Shown: piece by piece, positions 34,537-44,581 of the stretch | Layout of the letters: each line of letters starts with the position of its first letter | Numbering within the stretch: position 1 is the first letter of the stretch | Source: Streptomyces dengpaensis | Lineage (GTDB): Bacteria; Actinomycetota; Actinomycetes; Streptomycetales; Streptomycetaceae | Assembly: GCF_002946835.1 (NCBI RefSeq) | Contig: NZ_CP026652.1 | Span: 5,518,001-5,582,000, forward strand | Length of the DNA stretch: 64,000 bases | Direction: 5' to 3' | Program-made: the position numbers and the translations under genes | Notes under the pieces: model-generated | What the model was told of the DNA's origin: nothing | Databases searched by the model: none | What the model saw: the letters and a program-made list of their open reading frames with translations, nothing else

Positions 34537-35694
34537 GTGCGCCGTACTGTGTTCAACGAGGACCACGAGGCGTTCCGGGAGACCCTGCGGGCCTTCATCG
34601 AGGCCGAGGTCGTTCCCGTCTACGACGAGTGGTTCGCCGCCGGCCAAGCGCCGCGCGACTTCTACTACAAGCTCGCCGAGCTCGGTGTCTTCGGCATCCG
34701 CGTCGACGAGGAGTTCGGCGGCGCCGGCATCGACTCGTACAAGTTCGAAGCCGTGATGTACGAGGAGACCGCCCGCGCGGGCGTCCACTTCGGCGGCTCC
34801 GGCGTGCACGTGCTGCTCGGCCTGCCGTACATCAAGATGCTCGCCAGCGACGAGCAGAAGAAGCGGTTCCTGCCGAAGTTCGTCTCCGGTGAGGAGATGT
34901 GGGCCCTCGCGATGACCGAGCCGGGCACCGGCTCCGACCTCGCGGGCATGAAGACCACCGCCAAGCTCTCCGAGGACGGCACGCACTATGTCCTCAACGG
35001 CGCCAAGACCTTCATCACGGGTGGCGTCCACGCCGACCGCGTGATCGTCTGCGCCCGCACCTCCGCGCCCACCGCCGAGGACCGCCGCTTCGGCATCTCC
35101 CTCTTCGCCGTGGACACCAGGTCCGAGGGCTACTCCGTCGGCCGCAAGCTGGACAAGCTCGGCCTGAAGACCTCCGACACCGCCGAGCTGGCGTTCGTCG
35201 ACGTCAAGGTCCCGGTCGAGGACCTCCTCGGCGAGGAGAACAAGGGCTTCTCCTACCTCGGCCACAACCTGGCCTCCGAGCGCTGGGGCATCGCCTTCGG
35301 CGCGTACGCGCAGGCCGCGGCGGCCGTCCGGTTCGCCAAGGAGTACGTGCAGGAGCGCACCGTCTTCGGCAAGCCGGTCGCCCACTTCCAGAACACCAAG
35401 TTCGAGCTGGCCGCCTGCCAGGCCGAGGTGGACGCCGCGCAGGCCGTCGCCGACCGCGCCCTGGAGGCCCTGGACAAGGGCGAGCTGACGCCCGCCGAGG
35501 CCGCCAGCGCCAAGCTGTTCTGCACCGAGGTCGCGCACCGCGTCATCGACCGCTGCCTCCAGCTGCACGGCGGCTACGGCTTCATGAACGAGTACCCGAT
35601 CGCCCGCCTGTACGCGGACAACCGCGTCAACCGCATCTACGGCGGCACCAGCGAGATCATGAAGTCGATCATCGCCAAGGACATGGGCCTGTAG
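34537..35694 (+). CDS. Acyl-CoA dehydrogenase
   Basis: A 385-residue FAD-dependent acyl-CoA dehydrogenase. Recognisable motifs are AMTEPGTGSDLAGMKTTA, GRKLDKLGLKTSDTAEL, ERTVFGKPVAHFQNTKFELA and the C-terminal LQLHGGYGFMNEYPIARLYAD. It resembles the medium/long-chain group acting in beta-oxidation. Start choice: GTG 34537 gives the usual MRRTVFNEDHEAFR N-terminus; GTG 34528 is an alternative with a closer GGAAGGGG. It is followed by tesB about 100 bp downstream in the same direction. Confidence 0.93.
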   Translation: MRRTVFNEDHEAFRETLRAFIEAEVVPVYDEWFAAGQAPRDFYYKLAELGVFGIRVDEEFGGAGIDSYKFEAVMYEETARAGVHFGGSGVHVLLGLPYIKMLASDEQKKRFLPKFVSGEEMWALAMTEPGTGSDLAGMKTTAKLSEDGTHYVLNGAKTFITGGVHADRVIVCARTSAPTAEDRRFGISLFAVDTRSEGYSVGRKLDKLGLKTSDTAELAFVDVKVPVEDLLGEENKGFSYLGHNLASERWGIAFGAYAQAAAAVRFAKEYVQERTVFGKPVAHFQNTKFELAACQAEVDAAQAVADRALEALDKGELTPAEAASAKLFCTEVAHRVIDRCLQLHGGYGFMNEYPIARLYADNRVNRIYGGTSEIMKSIIAKDMGL

Positions 35695-35796
35695 GACGTC
35701 GGACGACGTCGCCCCGTCGTGTGATTTTCAACCAGATGTCTACTCGTGGGTAACATTCGGCGGCCTGGCGTAACACGAGGCTGGGAGACTCATCCC

Positions 35797-36663
35797 ATGA
35801 GTAAGGCACTTCAAGGTCTCCTCGATCTGCTCGACCTTGAGCAGATCGAGGAGAACATCTTCCGCGGCCAGTCCCGGTCCGCCGTCGTCCCACGCGTCTT
35901 CGGCGGACAGGTCGCGGCCCAGGCGCTCGTCGCCGCTGGGCGGACGGTTCCCGAGGACCGTCTCGCCCATTCCCTCCACGCGTACTTCCTGCGCATCGGC
36001 GACCCCGGCGCGCCCATCGTCTACACCGTCGACCGCATGAACGACGGCCGTTCCTTCACCACCCGCCGCGTCGTCGCGGTCCAGCACGGGCAGCCGATCT
36101 TCGCCCTGTCCGCGTCCTTCCAGAAGTACGAGGAAGGCTTCGACCACCAGGTCCCGATGCCGGCCTCCCCGGACCCGGCCACGCTGCCCACGTCCGAGGA
36201 GCGGTTGAGCGGGTACGACCACCTCGACCACCACGTCGTGGACAAGTTCCTGGAGGCCCGCGAGGCCGTCGACCTGCGGTACGTCGACGAGCCGCCGTAC
36301 GGCAGGTTCGGCGAGCCGCGCGAACCGCACTCCCAGGTGTGGTTCCGCACCAACGGCAAACTCTCCGACGACCCCCTCCTGCACGTCGTGCTCGCCACCT
36401 ACGTCTCCGACATGACGCTCCTCGACTCCGTCCTGCTCGCGCACGGCCGCGGCGGCTGGGCCGTCGGCGACGTCGTCGGGGCCTCCCTGGACCACGCGAT
36501 GTGGTTCCACCGCCCGTTCCGGGCCGACGAATGGCTGCTGTACGACCAGGAGTCGCCGTCCGCGTACGGCGGCCGCGGCCTCGGCCAGGCCCGCATCTAC
36601 ACGCAGGACGGACGGCTCGCCATCTCGGTGATCCAGGAAGGCGTGGTCCGCGCCCCTCGGTAA
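35797..36663 (+). CDS. tesB: Acyl-CoA thioesterase II
   Basis: A 288-residue double hot-dog thioesterase that hydrolyses acyl-CoA to free acid and CoA. Family marks are the N-terminal EENIFRGQS, VFGGQVAAQALVAAGRTV, LHAYFLRIGDP and the C-terminal YDQESPSAYGGRGLGQARIYTQDG with the catalytic Gln/Asp region. ATG 35797 has GGGAG upstream; the longer frame from 35746 has no family support. It is located directly downstream of an acyl-CoA dehydrogenase, consistent with a shared lipid role. Confidence 0.94.
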   Translation: MSKALQGLLDLLDLEQIEENIFRGQSRSAVVPRVFGGQVAAQALVAAGRTVPEDRLAHSLHAYFLRIGDPGAPIVYTVDRMNDGRSFTTRRVVAVQHGQPIFALSASFQKYEEGFDHQVPMPASPDPATLPTSEERLSGYDHLDHHVVDKFLEAREAVDLRYVDEPPYGRFGEPREPHSQVWFRTNGKLSDDPLLHVVLATYVSDMTLLDSVLLAHGRGGWAVGDVVGASLDHAMWFHRPFRADEWLLYDQESPSAYGGRGLGQARIYTQDGRLAISVIQEGVVRAPR

Positions 36664-36672
36664 GACTGAGGC

Positions 36673-37641
36673 ATGACCGAAAACGCGCAGGACGGCGGCG
36701 GCGGGAGCATCTTCACGGTGATCGTCGCCGCCGTCGCCAATCTCGGCATCGCGGTCGCCAAGGCGGTCGCCGGCGTCATCAGCGGGTCCAGCGCGATGCT
36801 GTCCGAGGCCGCGCACTCCGTCGCCGACACCGTCACCGAGGTACTGCTGCTCACCGCGCTCAAGCGCAGCGACAAACCGGCGGACGAGGACCATCCGCTG
36901 GGCTACGGCCCGGAACGCTACATCTGGGCGATGCTGGCGGCGGTGGCGACGTTCGTGGGCGGCGCGGTGTTCTCCCTGTACGACGGTATCCACACCCTGG
37001 TCATGGGCGAGGAACTCGGCAACCCCCTCATCTCGTACATCGTGCTCGCCGTCGCCTTCGTCCTGGAGGGCTACTCCCTGAGGACCGGCATGCGCCAGGC
37101 GCGAGAGGAAGCGAAGCGCACCGGTGCACCTCTCGAGCGCTATCTCCGCCGCACCCCCGACACCGCGCTCAAGGCCGTCGTCATGGAGGACTCGGCCGCG
37201 CTGGTGGGCCTGCTGCTCGCCGCGGGCGGCCTGCTGGCCGGCCAGCTCACCGGCTCGGGCGTCTGGGACGGCATCGCCGCGCTGTGCATCGGCCTCCTGC
37301 TCCTGTACGTCGCCTGGGTCCTCGGCCGCGCCAACGCGGACCTGCTCATCGGCCGTCCCCTCCCCAAGCCCACGCGGGACGGGATCCGGGCCGAACTGCT
37401 GGCCGTGGAGCACGTGGAGGCCGTACTGCAGCTGACGACGCTGGTGCAGGGCCCGCACAAGGCGCTGGTCGCGGCGAAGATCGACTTCAGGGACGTGTCG
37501 ACCGCGGCGCAGGTCGAGTGGGCCTGCGAACAGGCCGAACAGCGGCTGCGGGCCGCGTACCCGGCGGTGACCCGGGTGTACCTGGACCCGACGCCGGGGT
37601 ATGCGCAACGGCGGCAGGAAGGGCTGAACCCGTGGCCGTGA
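36673..37641 (+). CDS. Cation diffusion facilitator (CDF) family transporter
   Basis: A 322-residue metal efflux protein. It has about six membrane helices. The first pair contains the metal-site aspartates (ISGSSAMLSEAAHSVADTVTE), followed by the HPLGYGPERYIWAM loop. The helix V site is MEDSAALVGLLLAAGG. The cytoplasmic domain from about residue 230 has the ferredoxin-like CDF fold (EHVEAVLQLTTLVQGPHKALVAAKIDF). It exchanges zinc, iron or manganese for protons; the metal is not predictable here. It begins 9 bp after tesB and is probably co-transcribed. Confidence 0.93.
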   Translation: MTENAQDGGGGSIFTVIVAAVANLGIAVAKAVAGVISGSSAMLSEAAHSVADTVTEVLLLTALKRSDKPADEDHPLGYGPERYIWAMLAAVATFVGGAVFSLYDGIHTLVMGEELGNPLISYIVLAVAFVLEGYSLRTGMRQAREEAKRTGAPLERYLRRTPDTALKAVVMEDSAALVGLLLAAGGLLAGQLTGSGVWDGIAALCIGLLLLYVAWVLGRANADLLIGRPLPKPTRDGIRAELLAVEHVEAVLQLTTLVQGPHKALVAAKIDFRDVSTAAQVEWACEQAEQRLRAAYPAVTRVYLDPTPGYAQRRQEGLNPWP

Positions 37642-37653
37642 GACCCGGTGGGT

Positions 37654-37691
37654 GATCCGGGGGCCGCCCGCGCGGAGCCGGCCCCGGGATC
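37654..37691. terminator. Terminator between the CDF gene and the phosphatase-like gene
   Basis: Inverted arms 37654-37666 and 37679-37691 (GATCCGGGGGCCG type) pair with one mismatch around a 12-nt loop. They lie between two convergent genes. Confidence 0.75.
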
Positions 37692-37703
37692 GACGGCCGC
37701 ACC

Positions 37704-38492
37704 CTAGGCCAGGTCCGCCGCGGACAGCAGATAGGCCGTCATCGGGTCGTAGAACCGCGGGCTCGTGACGTGGTCGTCGAGCGGAATGGTCACCTGGACG
37801 GTGCCGTCGGCCTCGGCGAGGAACAGGGCGGGGTCGTTGCAGTCGGCATACCCGATGGAGTCGATGCCCTGCTGGCCGGCGCGCCCTGCCCACCCGTGGT
37901 CGGCGAAGACCAGGTCGGGAAGCGGGCGCCCCTCACGCTCGAGGCCGGCGAGGATCGCACGCATCGGCTCACCCGAATGGGTGTGCCAGAGGGTGGCACC
38001 ATGCTCCAGCACGGCGACGTCGGCGAACTGCATGACGTACCCCTCGTCGGTCTGCAGCCCGTCCGGGATGACGACGATCTCGCAGCCGGCGGCACGCAGG
38101 GCGGCCGCCGTGGCGCGATGCACGTCGAGCAGCCCACCGGGGTGACCGGTCGCGAACAGCACCCGCTGCTTCCCGGCCGCCGCCTTGCGCAGCCGCGCCG
38201 CGGCCCGGTCCAGGGCGTCCACGGTCAGTTCCGGGTCGATGGTGTCCTGCCCGTACCGGTACTCCGGGTCGTCGCTCACACCGCACCGCTCCGCCATCAC
38301 CGCGAGGACGTCCTGCTCGTCGGTCCAGCGGTCACCGAGCTCCAGGCCGAGCCAGAAGTGGCGGTCGCCGTTCGCGAGCTTGCGGTAGTGGGAGAGGTTG
38401 TTCTCGCGGGGCGTGGCGACATCGCCCGCGATACGGGTCCGTACGAGATGGTCGACAAGCTCGGCGCGGCTGGGAGTCCCGGGTATCGGCAT
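37704..38492 (-). CDS. Phosphatase-like conserved protein
   Basis: A 262-residue cytoplasmic protein of a family usually labelled phosphatase in streptomycetes; I know no proven substrate. Sequence landmarks are TPRENNLSHYRKLANGDRHFW, LFATGHPGGLLDVHRA, TLWHTHSGEPM, VFADHGWAGRAG and a C-terminal YDPMTAYLL. The conserved His/Asp pairs could bind metal. Start options are ATG 38492 (GGGAGG very close) and ATG 38501; neither has an ideal ribosome site. It is transcribed toward the CDF gene. Confidence 0.72.
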   Translation of the reverse strand: MPIPGTPSRAELVDHLVRTRIAGDVATPRENNLSHYRKLANGDRHFWLGLELGDRWTDEQDVLAVMAERCGVSDDPEYRYGQDTIDPELTVDALDRAAARLRKAAAGKQRVLFATGHPGGLLDVHRATAAALRAAGCEIVVIPDGLQTDEGYVMQFADVAVLEHGATLWHTHSGEPMRAILAGLEREGRPLPDLVFADHGWAGRAGQQGIDSIGYADCNDPALFLAEADGTVQVTIPLDDHVTSPRFYDPMTAYLLSAADLA

Positions 38493-38608
38493 GCCTCCCA
38501 TTGTGCCGGTGCGCCGCGCAAGCCGGGCCGATGTCCCGAGCGCTGGGATACGCGTCACTCGGAGTTACGTTGCCCGAGTGGCCTCCGGGTTCCCCGTGAC
38601 CGCCGCGC

Positions 38609-38645
38609 GCCGCGGACGGCCCCAAGTCGGCGGGGCGTCCGCGGC
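38609..38645 (-). terminator. Terminator behind the ThDP enzyme gene
   Basis: A stem of 14 bp with one bulged G (38609-38623 with 38632-38645, GCCGCGGAC arms) and an 8-nt loop lies just past the stop of the ThDP enzyme gene. It precedes the promoter of the phosphatase-like gene. Confidence 0.8.
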
Positions 38646-38652
38646 TTTCCCC

Positions 38653-40338
38653 TCAGCCCAGATGCGTCGGCGCGAACATCCGCAGGACGGCGGGGAGTAC
38701 GACCACCGAGGGGCCGGGCGTGGCCAGGGCCCTGGCGAGGTCCTCCTCCAAGGTCTCGGGAGACGTGTGGATGCCCGGGACGCCGAAGGACTCGGCCAGG
38801 GCCACGTAGTCCGGGCGGGACAGTTCCGTCGCCGTCGACTGGCCGAAGGCGTCCGTCATGTACTCGCGGAGGATGCCGTAGCCGCCGTCGTCGACGATGA
38901 GCCAGGTGACGTTCAGGCCGTACTGCCTGGCCGTCGCCAGTTCGGCGATGGAGTACAGGGCTCCTCCGTCGCCCGAGACCGCCAGCACCGGTCGCGTCGG
39001 GTCGGCCGCCGCCGCGCCCAGCGCCGCCGGGAAGCCGTAGCCGAGGCCGCCCGCGCCCTGGGCCGAGTGCATGGTGTTCGCCCCGCGTGGGTCGAAGGCG
39101 GACCACGCCCAGTAGGCGAGGATCGTCATATCCCAGAAGGACGGGGACGAGGACGGGAGCGCCCGGCGTACCGACGCCAACACGTCCTGTTCCAGGGCGA
39201 GTTCCTGAGAAGCGATGCAATCGGCGACCTTCGCGAGCAGCGTTCGTACGCGGTCCGGTGCCGTGTCGTCCGCCCGCTCCGACACCGTCTCCAGCAGCGC
39301 CTGCAGGGCCAGGCGCGCGTCCGCGTGGATGCCGAGTGCCGGGTGGTTGGACTCCAGCTTGCCGAGGTCGGCCTCGATCTGGATCACACGGCCGCGGGGC
39401 TTGAACGTGTGGTAGTTCGAGGAGAGTTCGCCGAGGCCCGAGCCGACGACCAGGAGTACGTCCGCGTCCTCCAGGAAGTCCGTGGTGTGGCGGTCCTCCA
39501 GCCAGGACTGGAGGGAGAGGGGGTGCGTCCACGGGAACGCGCCCTTGCCGCCGAAGGTCGTCACGACCGGTGCCTGAAGCTTCTCCGCGAGCTGCCGCAG
39601 CTTGCCCGACGCGTCCGCTCGTACGACGCCTCCGCCCGCGATGATCGCCGGGCGCTCGGCGTGGGACAGCAAGTCTGCGGCCACCGCCGTCAGTTCGGGG
39701 CGCGGGACCACGTCCTCCGGCGTCGCGTCCATCGCCGTGACCACCGGCAGGTGCGTTGCGGCGAGGAGGACGTCCTGCGGGATCTCCACCCACACCGGGC
39801 CGTGCGGAGCCGTCAGCGCCGACTTCCACGCCTCGGCGATCGCCGAGGGGATCTGCGACTGCGTACGGACCGTGTGAACCGACTTCACCACGCCCCTGAA
39901 CGAGGCCGACTGGTCCGGGAGTTCGTGCAGGTAGCCATGCCGGCCGCCGCCCAGACCCGCCGTCGGGATCTGGCTGCTGATCGCCAGGACGGGCGCGGAG
40001 GCCGATGCCGCCTCCTGCAACGCCGCCAGCGACGTCAGCGCGCCCGGCCCCGTCGACAGCAGCAGCGGAGCCGCCTCACCGGTGATCCGGCCGTAAGCGT
40101 CCGCCGCGAACCCGGCGTTGTTCTCGACGCGCAGGCCGATGTACCGGAGCGAAGACCGGCGCAGGGCGTCGAACATGCCCAGCGCGTGCTGGCCCGGCAG
40201 GCCGAAGACGGTCGTCGCACCGAGACCGGAGAGGGTCTCCACGACCAGGTCTCCGCCGTTGCGGCCGGGGGGAGGGTTCAGCGCGGCCTCCGTCTGCGCG
40301 GCGGACGGACGGAGTACCAGGTCGTGGTCGTGCGTCAC
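38653..40338 (-). CDS. Thiamine diphosphate-dependent enzyme (acetolactate synthase-like)
   Basis: A 561-residue three-domain ThDP enzyme. The N-terminal pyrimidine domain has [15 protein letters not shown] and the ThDP-activating Glu in [19 protein letters not shown]. The central domain follows ([10 protein letters not shown]). The C-terminal PP domain has the GDGG motif [18 protein letters not shown] with [11 protein letters not shown]. The start is GTG 40338, overlapping the ureohydrolase stop (GTGA), so the two are translationally coupled. The reaction is unknown. Coupling to an agmatinase-like gene suggests a decarboxylation or ligation step in the breakdown of a guanidino or amino acid compound (inference). 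Confidence 0.86.
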   Translation of the reverse strand: MTHDHDLVLRPSAAQTEAALNPPPGRNGGDLVVETLSGLGATTVFGLPGQHALGMFDALRRSSLRYIGLRVENNAGFAADAYGRITGEAAPLLLSTGPGALTSLAALQEAASASAPVLAISSQIPTAGLGGGRHGYLHELPDQSASFRGVVKSVHTVRTQSQIPSAIAEAWKSALTAPHGPVWVEIPQDVLLAATHLPVVTAMDATPEDVVPRPELTAVAADLLSHAERPAIIAGGGVVRADASGKLRQLAEKLQAPVVTTFGGKGAFPWTHPLSLQSWLEDRHTTDFLEDADVLLVVGSGLGELSSNYHTFKPRGRVIQIEADLGKLESNHPALGIHADARLALQALLETVSERADDTAPDRVRTLLAKVADCIASQELALEQDVLASVRRALPSSSPSFWDMTILAYWAWSAFDPRGANTMHSAQGAGGLGYGFPAALGAAAADPTRPVLAVSGDGGALYSIAELATARQYGLNVTWLIVDDGGYGILREYMTDAFGQSTATELSRPDYVALAESFGVPGIHTSPETLEEDLARALATPGPSVVVLPAVLRMFAPTHLG

Positions 40339-41303
40339 TTCGCGCGGGCCTCTGCAATCTGGCGGGACATGATGGTCGTCAGCTCGTAAGCCGTGTGGGA
40401 CGCCGCCACCGCCGTGATCTCGGCGTGGTCGTAGGCCGGGGCGACCTCCACGACGTCGGCCGAGACCAGGTTGCAGGACGCCAGCCCCCGCAGGATCTCC
40501 AGGAGTTCGCGGGAGGTCATGCCGCCCGCCTCGGGGGTGCCGGTGCCGGGCGCGTGCGCCGGGTCGAGGCAGTCGATGTCGATGGAGATGTACAGCGGGC
40601 GGTCGCCGATGCGCTGGCGCAGCTGGTCGGCGACCTCGTCCGCGCCGCGACGGTAGATGTCGGCGGACGTGACGATGCCGAAGCCCATCTTCTCGTCGTC
40701 GGTGAGGTCCTGCTTGCCGTACAGCGGGCCGCGGGTGCCGACGTGCGAGAGGGCCTCCGTGTCCAGGATTCCCTCCTCGACCGCCCGGCGGAACGGCGTG
40801 CCGTGCGTGTACTCCGCGCCGAAGTACGTGTCCCAGGTGTCGAGGTGCGCGTCGAAGTGGAGGAGGGCCACCGGCCCGTGCTTCTTCGCGACGGAGCGCA
40901 GAAGCGGGAGGGCGATGGTGTGGTCGCCGCCCAGCGTCATCAGCCGGGCGCCCGTCCCCAGCAGCTCGTCCGCGGCGGCCTCCACCGTCTCCACGGCCTC
41001 GTTGATGTTGAACGGGTTCGCCGCTATGTCACCGGCGTCCGCGACCTGCGCGAGGGCGAACGGGGAGGCGTCCTGCGCCGGGTTGTAGGGGCGCAGCAGC
41101 CGGGACGCCTCGCGGATCGCGTTGCCGCCGAAGCGGGCGCCCGGCCGGTACGAGACGCCGGAGTCGAACGGCACGCCGACCACGGCGACATCGGCGGTGC
41201 CGACCTCGTCGAGGCGCGGCAGCCGGGCGAAGGTCGCGGGACCTGCGTACCGCGGAATCCGGGAGGAGTCGACGGGCCCGCGGGGCATCTCGTTGCTGCT
41301 CAT
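40335..41303 (-). CDS. speB: Agmatinase-family ureohydrolase (agmatinase or guanidinobutyrase)
   Basis: A 322-residue binuclear manganese hydrolase that releases urea from a guanidino compound. Mn-binding motifs are intact: [19 protein letters not shown] and [22 protein letters not shown] 41303 has AAGGAAAG six bases upstream; the longer frame overlaps the transporter gene. Agmatine or 4-guanidinobutyrate are equally compatible with these motifs. It is coupled to the ThDP enzyme and lies 58 bp downstream of a sodium/solute symporter in the same direction. The symbol is used in the broad family sense. Confidence 0.88.
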   Translation of the reverse strand: MSSNEMPRGPVDSSRIPRYAGPATFARLPRLDEVGTADVAVVGVPFDSGVSYRPGARFGGNAIREASRLLRPYNPAQDASPFALAQVADAGDIAANPFNINEAVETVEAAADELLGTGARLMTLGGDHTIALPLLRSVAKKHGPVALLHFDAHLDTWDTYFGAEYTHGTPFRRAVEEGILDTEALSHVGTRGPLYGKQDLTDDEKMGFGIVTSADIYRRGADEVADQLRQRIGDRPLYISIDIDCLDPAHAPGTGTPEAGGMTSRELLEILRGLASCNLVSADVVEVAPAYDHAEITAVAASHTAYELTTIMSRQIAEARAK

Positions 41304-41361
41304 TTCTTTCCTTGCCTTCTTTCCTGCGCTTCGTCGCGTATGTACTGCTCGCGCTCCGACT

Positions 41362-42822
41362 CTACTGGTGAGCCGGGACCGGTTCGGACGCGAGTTCGGG
41401 AGTCCGTCCGGCGAGACGATCGCGCCAGGCGGCGAGTACGGCCGCGTCGGTCGGCTTGGTCGCCAGGGAGACGACGACATAGGTGACCAGGGAGGACAAC
41501 AGGCCGTAGTAGATGGGCTCGTTGGCGAGGATGCCGTACGTCGCCATCAGGCCGATGACCGCGACACCGCCGACGACGACGGAGGCGAGCGCGCCCTGCC
41601 CCGTGCCGCGCTTCCACAGCAGTCCGCCGAGGATCGGCACGAGCAGGCCGCCGACGAGCAGGTTGTACGCGACGGTCAGCGCCTGGACGACGTCGTTGAG
41701 CGCGATCGCCGTACCGATCACCGCGATGCCCATGATGAGGATGAAGGTGCGGTTGCCCTTGACCTCGTCATGCTCCTCGCCGTCGCGCTTCACGACTCCG
41801 CGCAACCGCGACCAGATGTCGTTGTTCGCGACGGTGGCGCAGGCGATGAGTGCGCCGGAGGAGGTGGACATGACGGCCGCCAGGGCCGCGGCGAGCACCA
41901 GTCCCCGTACGCCGACCGGGAGTTCGTCCTTGACGATGGTCGCGAAGGCAGCGTCCGCACTGGGCAGCTTCGGGTAGAGGACCTTGGCCGCGGTACCGAT
42001 GACGGCGCCCGCGAGGGCGTACACCAGGCAGTAGGTGCCCGCGACGGTGCCGCCCCACTTGGCGGTCTTGTCGCTGCGCGCGGTGAAGACGCGCTGCCAG
42101 ATGTCCTGCCCGATGAGCATGCCGAACGTATAGATCAGCACGTACGTGAAGATCGTCTCGCCGCCGATGCCCAGCGGGTCGAAGTACTCGGTGGGCAGCT
42201 TGGCCTTCATCTCGCTGAACCCGCCGGCCTTGACGACGGCGATGGGGAGAAGGAGAAGGAGCACGCCGATGGTCTTCACGACGAACTGCACCATGTCGGT
42301 GATGGTGATCGACCACATGCCGCCGAGCGTCGAGTAGGCGACGACGATCGAGCCGCCGAGGACGATCGCGAGCGTCCGGTTCATGTCGAAGAGGACGTCG
42401 AAGATCGTGGCGTAGGCGATGGTCGAGGTGACCGCGAGCATGAGGGTGTACGCCCACATGACCACGCCGGAGATGACGCCCGCCCGCCCGCCGTACCGCA
42501 GGTCCAGCATCTCGGAGACGGTGTAGACCTTCAGGCGGGCGATGCGGGCGGAGAAGAAGATGGAGAGGGCGAGGAGGCCGAGGCCGATGGTGAAGACCAT
42601 CCAGGCCCCGGACAGCCCGTACTGGTACCCGAGCCCGACGCCGCCGATGGTGGACGCGCCGCCGAGGACGATCGCCGCCATCGTCCCGGAGTACATGGAG
42701 GGCCCGAGCCGCCGCCCAGCCACGAGGAACTCACTCTTGGACCTGGCGCGGCGCATGCCCCACCAGCCCATGACCAGCATGCCGGCCAAATAGACGACGA
42801 TCACTATGTAGTCGACGGCCAT
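41362..42822 (-). CDS. Sodium:solute symporter (SSS family)
   Basis: A 486-residue permease with about 13 membrane helices. The SSS fold is clear from the N-terminal [50 protein letters not shown], and [18 protein letters not shown], and from the sodium-site helix [20 protein letters not shown]. It probably imports the substrate of the downstream ureohydrolase and ThDP enzyme, such as a guanidino acid, polyamine or purine-derived compound (inference from the operon and the divergent PucR gene). Confidence 0.9.
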   Translation of the reverse strand: MAVDYIVIVVYLAGMLVMGWWGMRRARSKSEFLVAGRRLGPSMYSGTMAAIVLGGASTIGGVGLGYQYGLSGAWMVFTIGLGLLALSIFFSARIARLKVYTVSEMLDLRYGGRAGVISGVVMWAYTLMLAVTSTIAYATIFDVLFDMNRTLAIVLGGSIVVAYSTLGGMWSITITDMVQFVVKTIGVLLLLLPIAVVKAGGFSEMKAKLPTEYFDPLGIGGETIFTYVLIYTFGMLIGQDIWQRVFTARSDKTAKWGGTVAGTYCLVYALAGAVIGTAAKVLYPKLPSADAAFATIVKDELPVGVRGLVLAAALAAVMSTSSGALIACATVANNDIWSRLRGVVKRDGEEHDEVKGNRTFILIMGIAVIGTAIALNDVVQALTVAYNLLVGGLLVPILGGLLWKRGTGQGALASVVVGGVAVIGLMATYGILANEPIYYGLLSSLVTYVVVSLATKPTDAAVLAAWRDRLAGRTPELASEPVPAHQ

Positions 42823-43016
42823 GGATCTCCTCCGCGCGCTCGGTGGCGTGTCGTGCAGGTCTATGGGGAGTGGTGGGGGACTGGCCGGTGGCTGATCGCG
42901 GGGACATCCGCCCGTACCCGCGGCTGCCGGCGGTCATGACACTAGGTGGCCGGCAAGCGACACTGAAGTGTACGTTTCATCCACTGCCGCTTGACCGGAT
43001 GGAGGAACCGTCCACC

Positions 43017-44522
43017 ATGTCGGACGCACAGCCACCTTCTGCACCTGCCGTACCCCCCACGCCCGCGGTGCCGCTGTCGGCGCTCCTGGCCCGCGATGAC
43101 CTGGCCCTGCGCCAGATCGCGGGCCCGGTGGACGAGGCGACGGTGATCTTCTGGGTGCACACGTCGGAGATGGCGGACCCGTACCCGTATCTGCTCGGCG
43201 GCGAGCTGCTGCTGACGGCCGGGGTCCACATCCCGGAGGCCGCCGGCTCCGGTACCTACTTCGACGACTACGTCTCCCGGATCGTGGCGGCGGGCGGCGC
43301 GGCGCTCGGCTTCGGCCTTGCCCCGGTGCACGACACGGTTCCCCGGGCGCTGGTGGCGGCGTGCGACGCGTACGGCCTTCCGCTGCTGGAGGTCCCGCCC
43401 CAGACCACGTTCTCGGGCATCGCGCGGGCGGTCTGGCAGCTGATGGCGCAGGCCCGGCTGGCCGAACTGCGACGGGTGACGGAGGCCCAGCAGAGCCTGG
43501 CGGCCGCGGCGGCGCGCCCTGACCCGGTACCGGCCGTGCTGCGACAGCTGGCCCAGCGGGTGGGGGGCTGGGCGGTGCTGTACGGACCGGACGGGGTGGA
43601 GCTGGCGGGGGCGGGGAGGGTGTCAGGGGCCGACAGCGCGCTCCCGGTCACGCAGTCCCTCGCCGAGCTGGCCGCTGTTGTGCGGCCCGGGGAGGGGAAG
43701 GGGGCCGTGCCCTCCTCCGCGACCGACACCGTGGGTGGGGTGTACCTCGCGGCGTACGCGCTGGGCGCCGGGCAGGGCTTCGTCCTCGGGGTCGCGGCGC
43801 CGCGTCGGGAACCCGGGGATCACACCATCGCCTCCGTCGCCGCTGTACTGCTCTCCCTCCTCACCGGGGAGCACCAGAGCGTGAGCGGGGCGGCGCGGTC
43901 GGCGGCCCTGGTGCGGTTGCTGCTGGGAGCCGAGCCGGAGTCGGTCGCGCCGTTGCTGGGCGGGGAACGGTGGGTCGTCGTGCACGCGCGGCCCGCCGGG
44001 GACGGCCCCGCGCCGGACGCCGTCTCCGCGTCCGCGCTGGGGGCGGCGCTGGGGTCCGCGCTGGTCGACGCGGGCGACGACGTCGTACGCGTCCTCGTCC
44101 CCGGCGACCGCGAGCCCGCCGCGCAGCCGGGCTGGACCTGCGGGGTCAGCGCGCCCGTCGGCCCGCACGAGTGGGCGGCGGCCGACACACAGGCGGCCCG
44201 CGCCCTGGCCCGCGCCCGCGCGACCCGCACCGCACTCGTCCGCCACGGCGAGCGCCCCGCCCTCGCGGACCTCGTCCCCCCGGCCGACGCCGAGGCCCAC
44301 GCCCACGCGCTCCTCGCCCCGGTCTCCGCCACCCCCGCCCTCACCGAGACCCTCCGCACGTGGCTCTCCCTGCACGGCAGCTGGGACCGCACGGCGGTGG
44401 CCCTGTCCGTCCACCGCAACACCGTCCGCCAACGCATCGCGCGGTGCGCGGCGTTGCTGGGGATGGACCTCGACGACCCTGACGTGCGGATGGAGCTGTG
44501 GTTCGCGTTGCGGGAGGGCTGA
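43017..44522 (+). CDS. PucR family transcriptional regulator
   Basis: A 501-residue regulator. The N-terminal PucR domain covers about residues 25-145 (DDLALRQIAGPVDEATVIFWVHTSEMADP; LLTAGVHI). The C-terminal helix-turn-helix (PucR/CdaR type) is RTWLSLHGSWDRTAVALSVHRNTVRQRIARC. ATG 43017 is preceded by GGAGGA at ten bases; ATG 42999 would add six residues. It is divergent from the symporter with a 194-bp gap, and is therefore the likely activator of the symporter, ureohydrolase and ThDP enzyme genes. PucR proteins elsewhere respond to nitrogen-rich metabolites. Confidence 0.9.
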   Translation: MSDAQPPSAPAVPPTPAVPLSALLARDDLALRQIAGPVDEATVIFWVHTSEMADPYPYLLGGELLLTAGVHIPEAAGSGTYFDDYVSRIVAAGGAALGFGLAPVHDTVPRALVAACDAYGLPLLEVPPQTTFSGIARAVWQLMAQARLAELRRVTEAQQSLAAAAARPDPVPAVLRQLAQRVGGWAVLYGPDGVELAGAGRVSGADSALPVTQSLAELAAVVRPGEGKGAVPSSATDTVGGVYLAAYALGAGQGFVLGVAAPRREPGDHTIASVAAVLLSLLTGEHQSVSGAARSAALVRLLLGAEPESVAPLLGGERWVVVHARPAGDGPAPDAVSASALGAALGSALVDAGDDVVRVLVPGDREPAAQPGWTCGVSAPVGPHEWAAADTQAARALARARATRTALVRHGERPALADLVPPADAEAHAHALLAPVSATPALTETLRTWLSLHGSWDRTAVALSVHRNTVRQRIARCAALLGMDLDDPDVRMELWFALREG

Positions 44523-44534
44523 ACTCGCGGGATT

Positions 44535-44571
44535 GAGCTGAACACCCCGTAGAACAGGGGGTGTTCAGCTC
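44535..44571. terminator. Bidirectional terminator, PucR / nuclease
   Basis: A perfect 14-bp stem (GAGCTGAACACCCC, 44535-44548, with 44558-44571) and a 9-nt loop lie between two convergent genes. Confidence 0.9.
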
Positions 44572-44581
44572 GCGGCACCGG

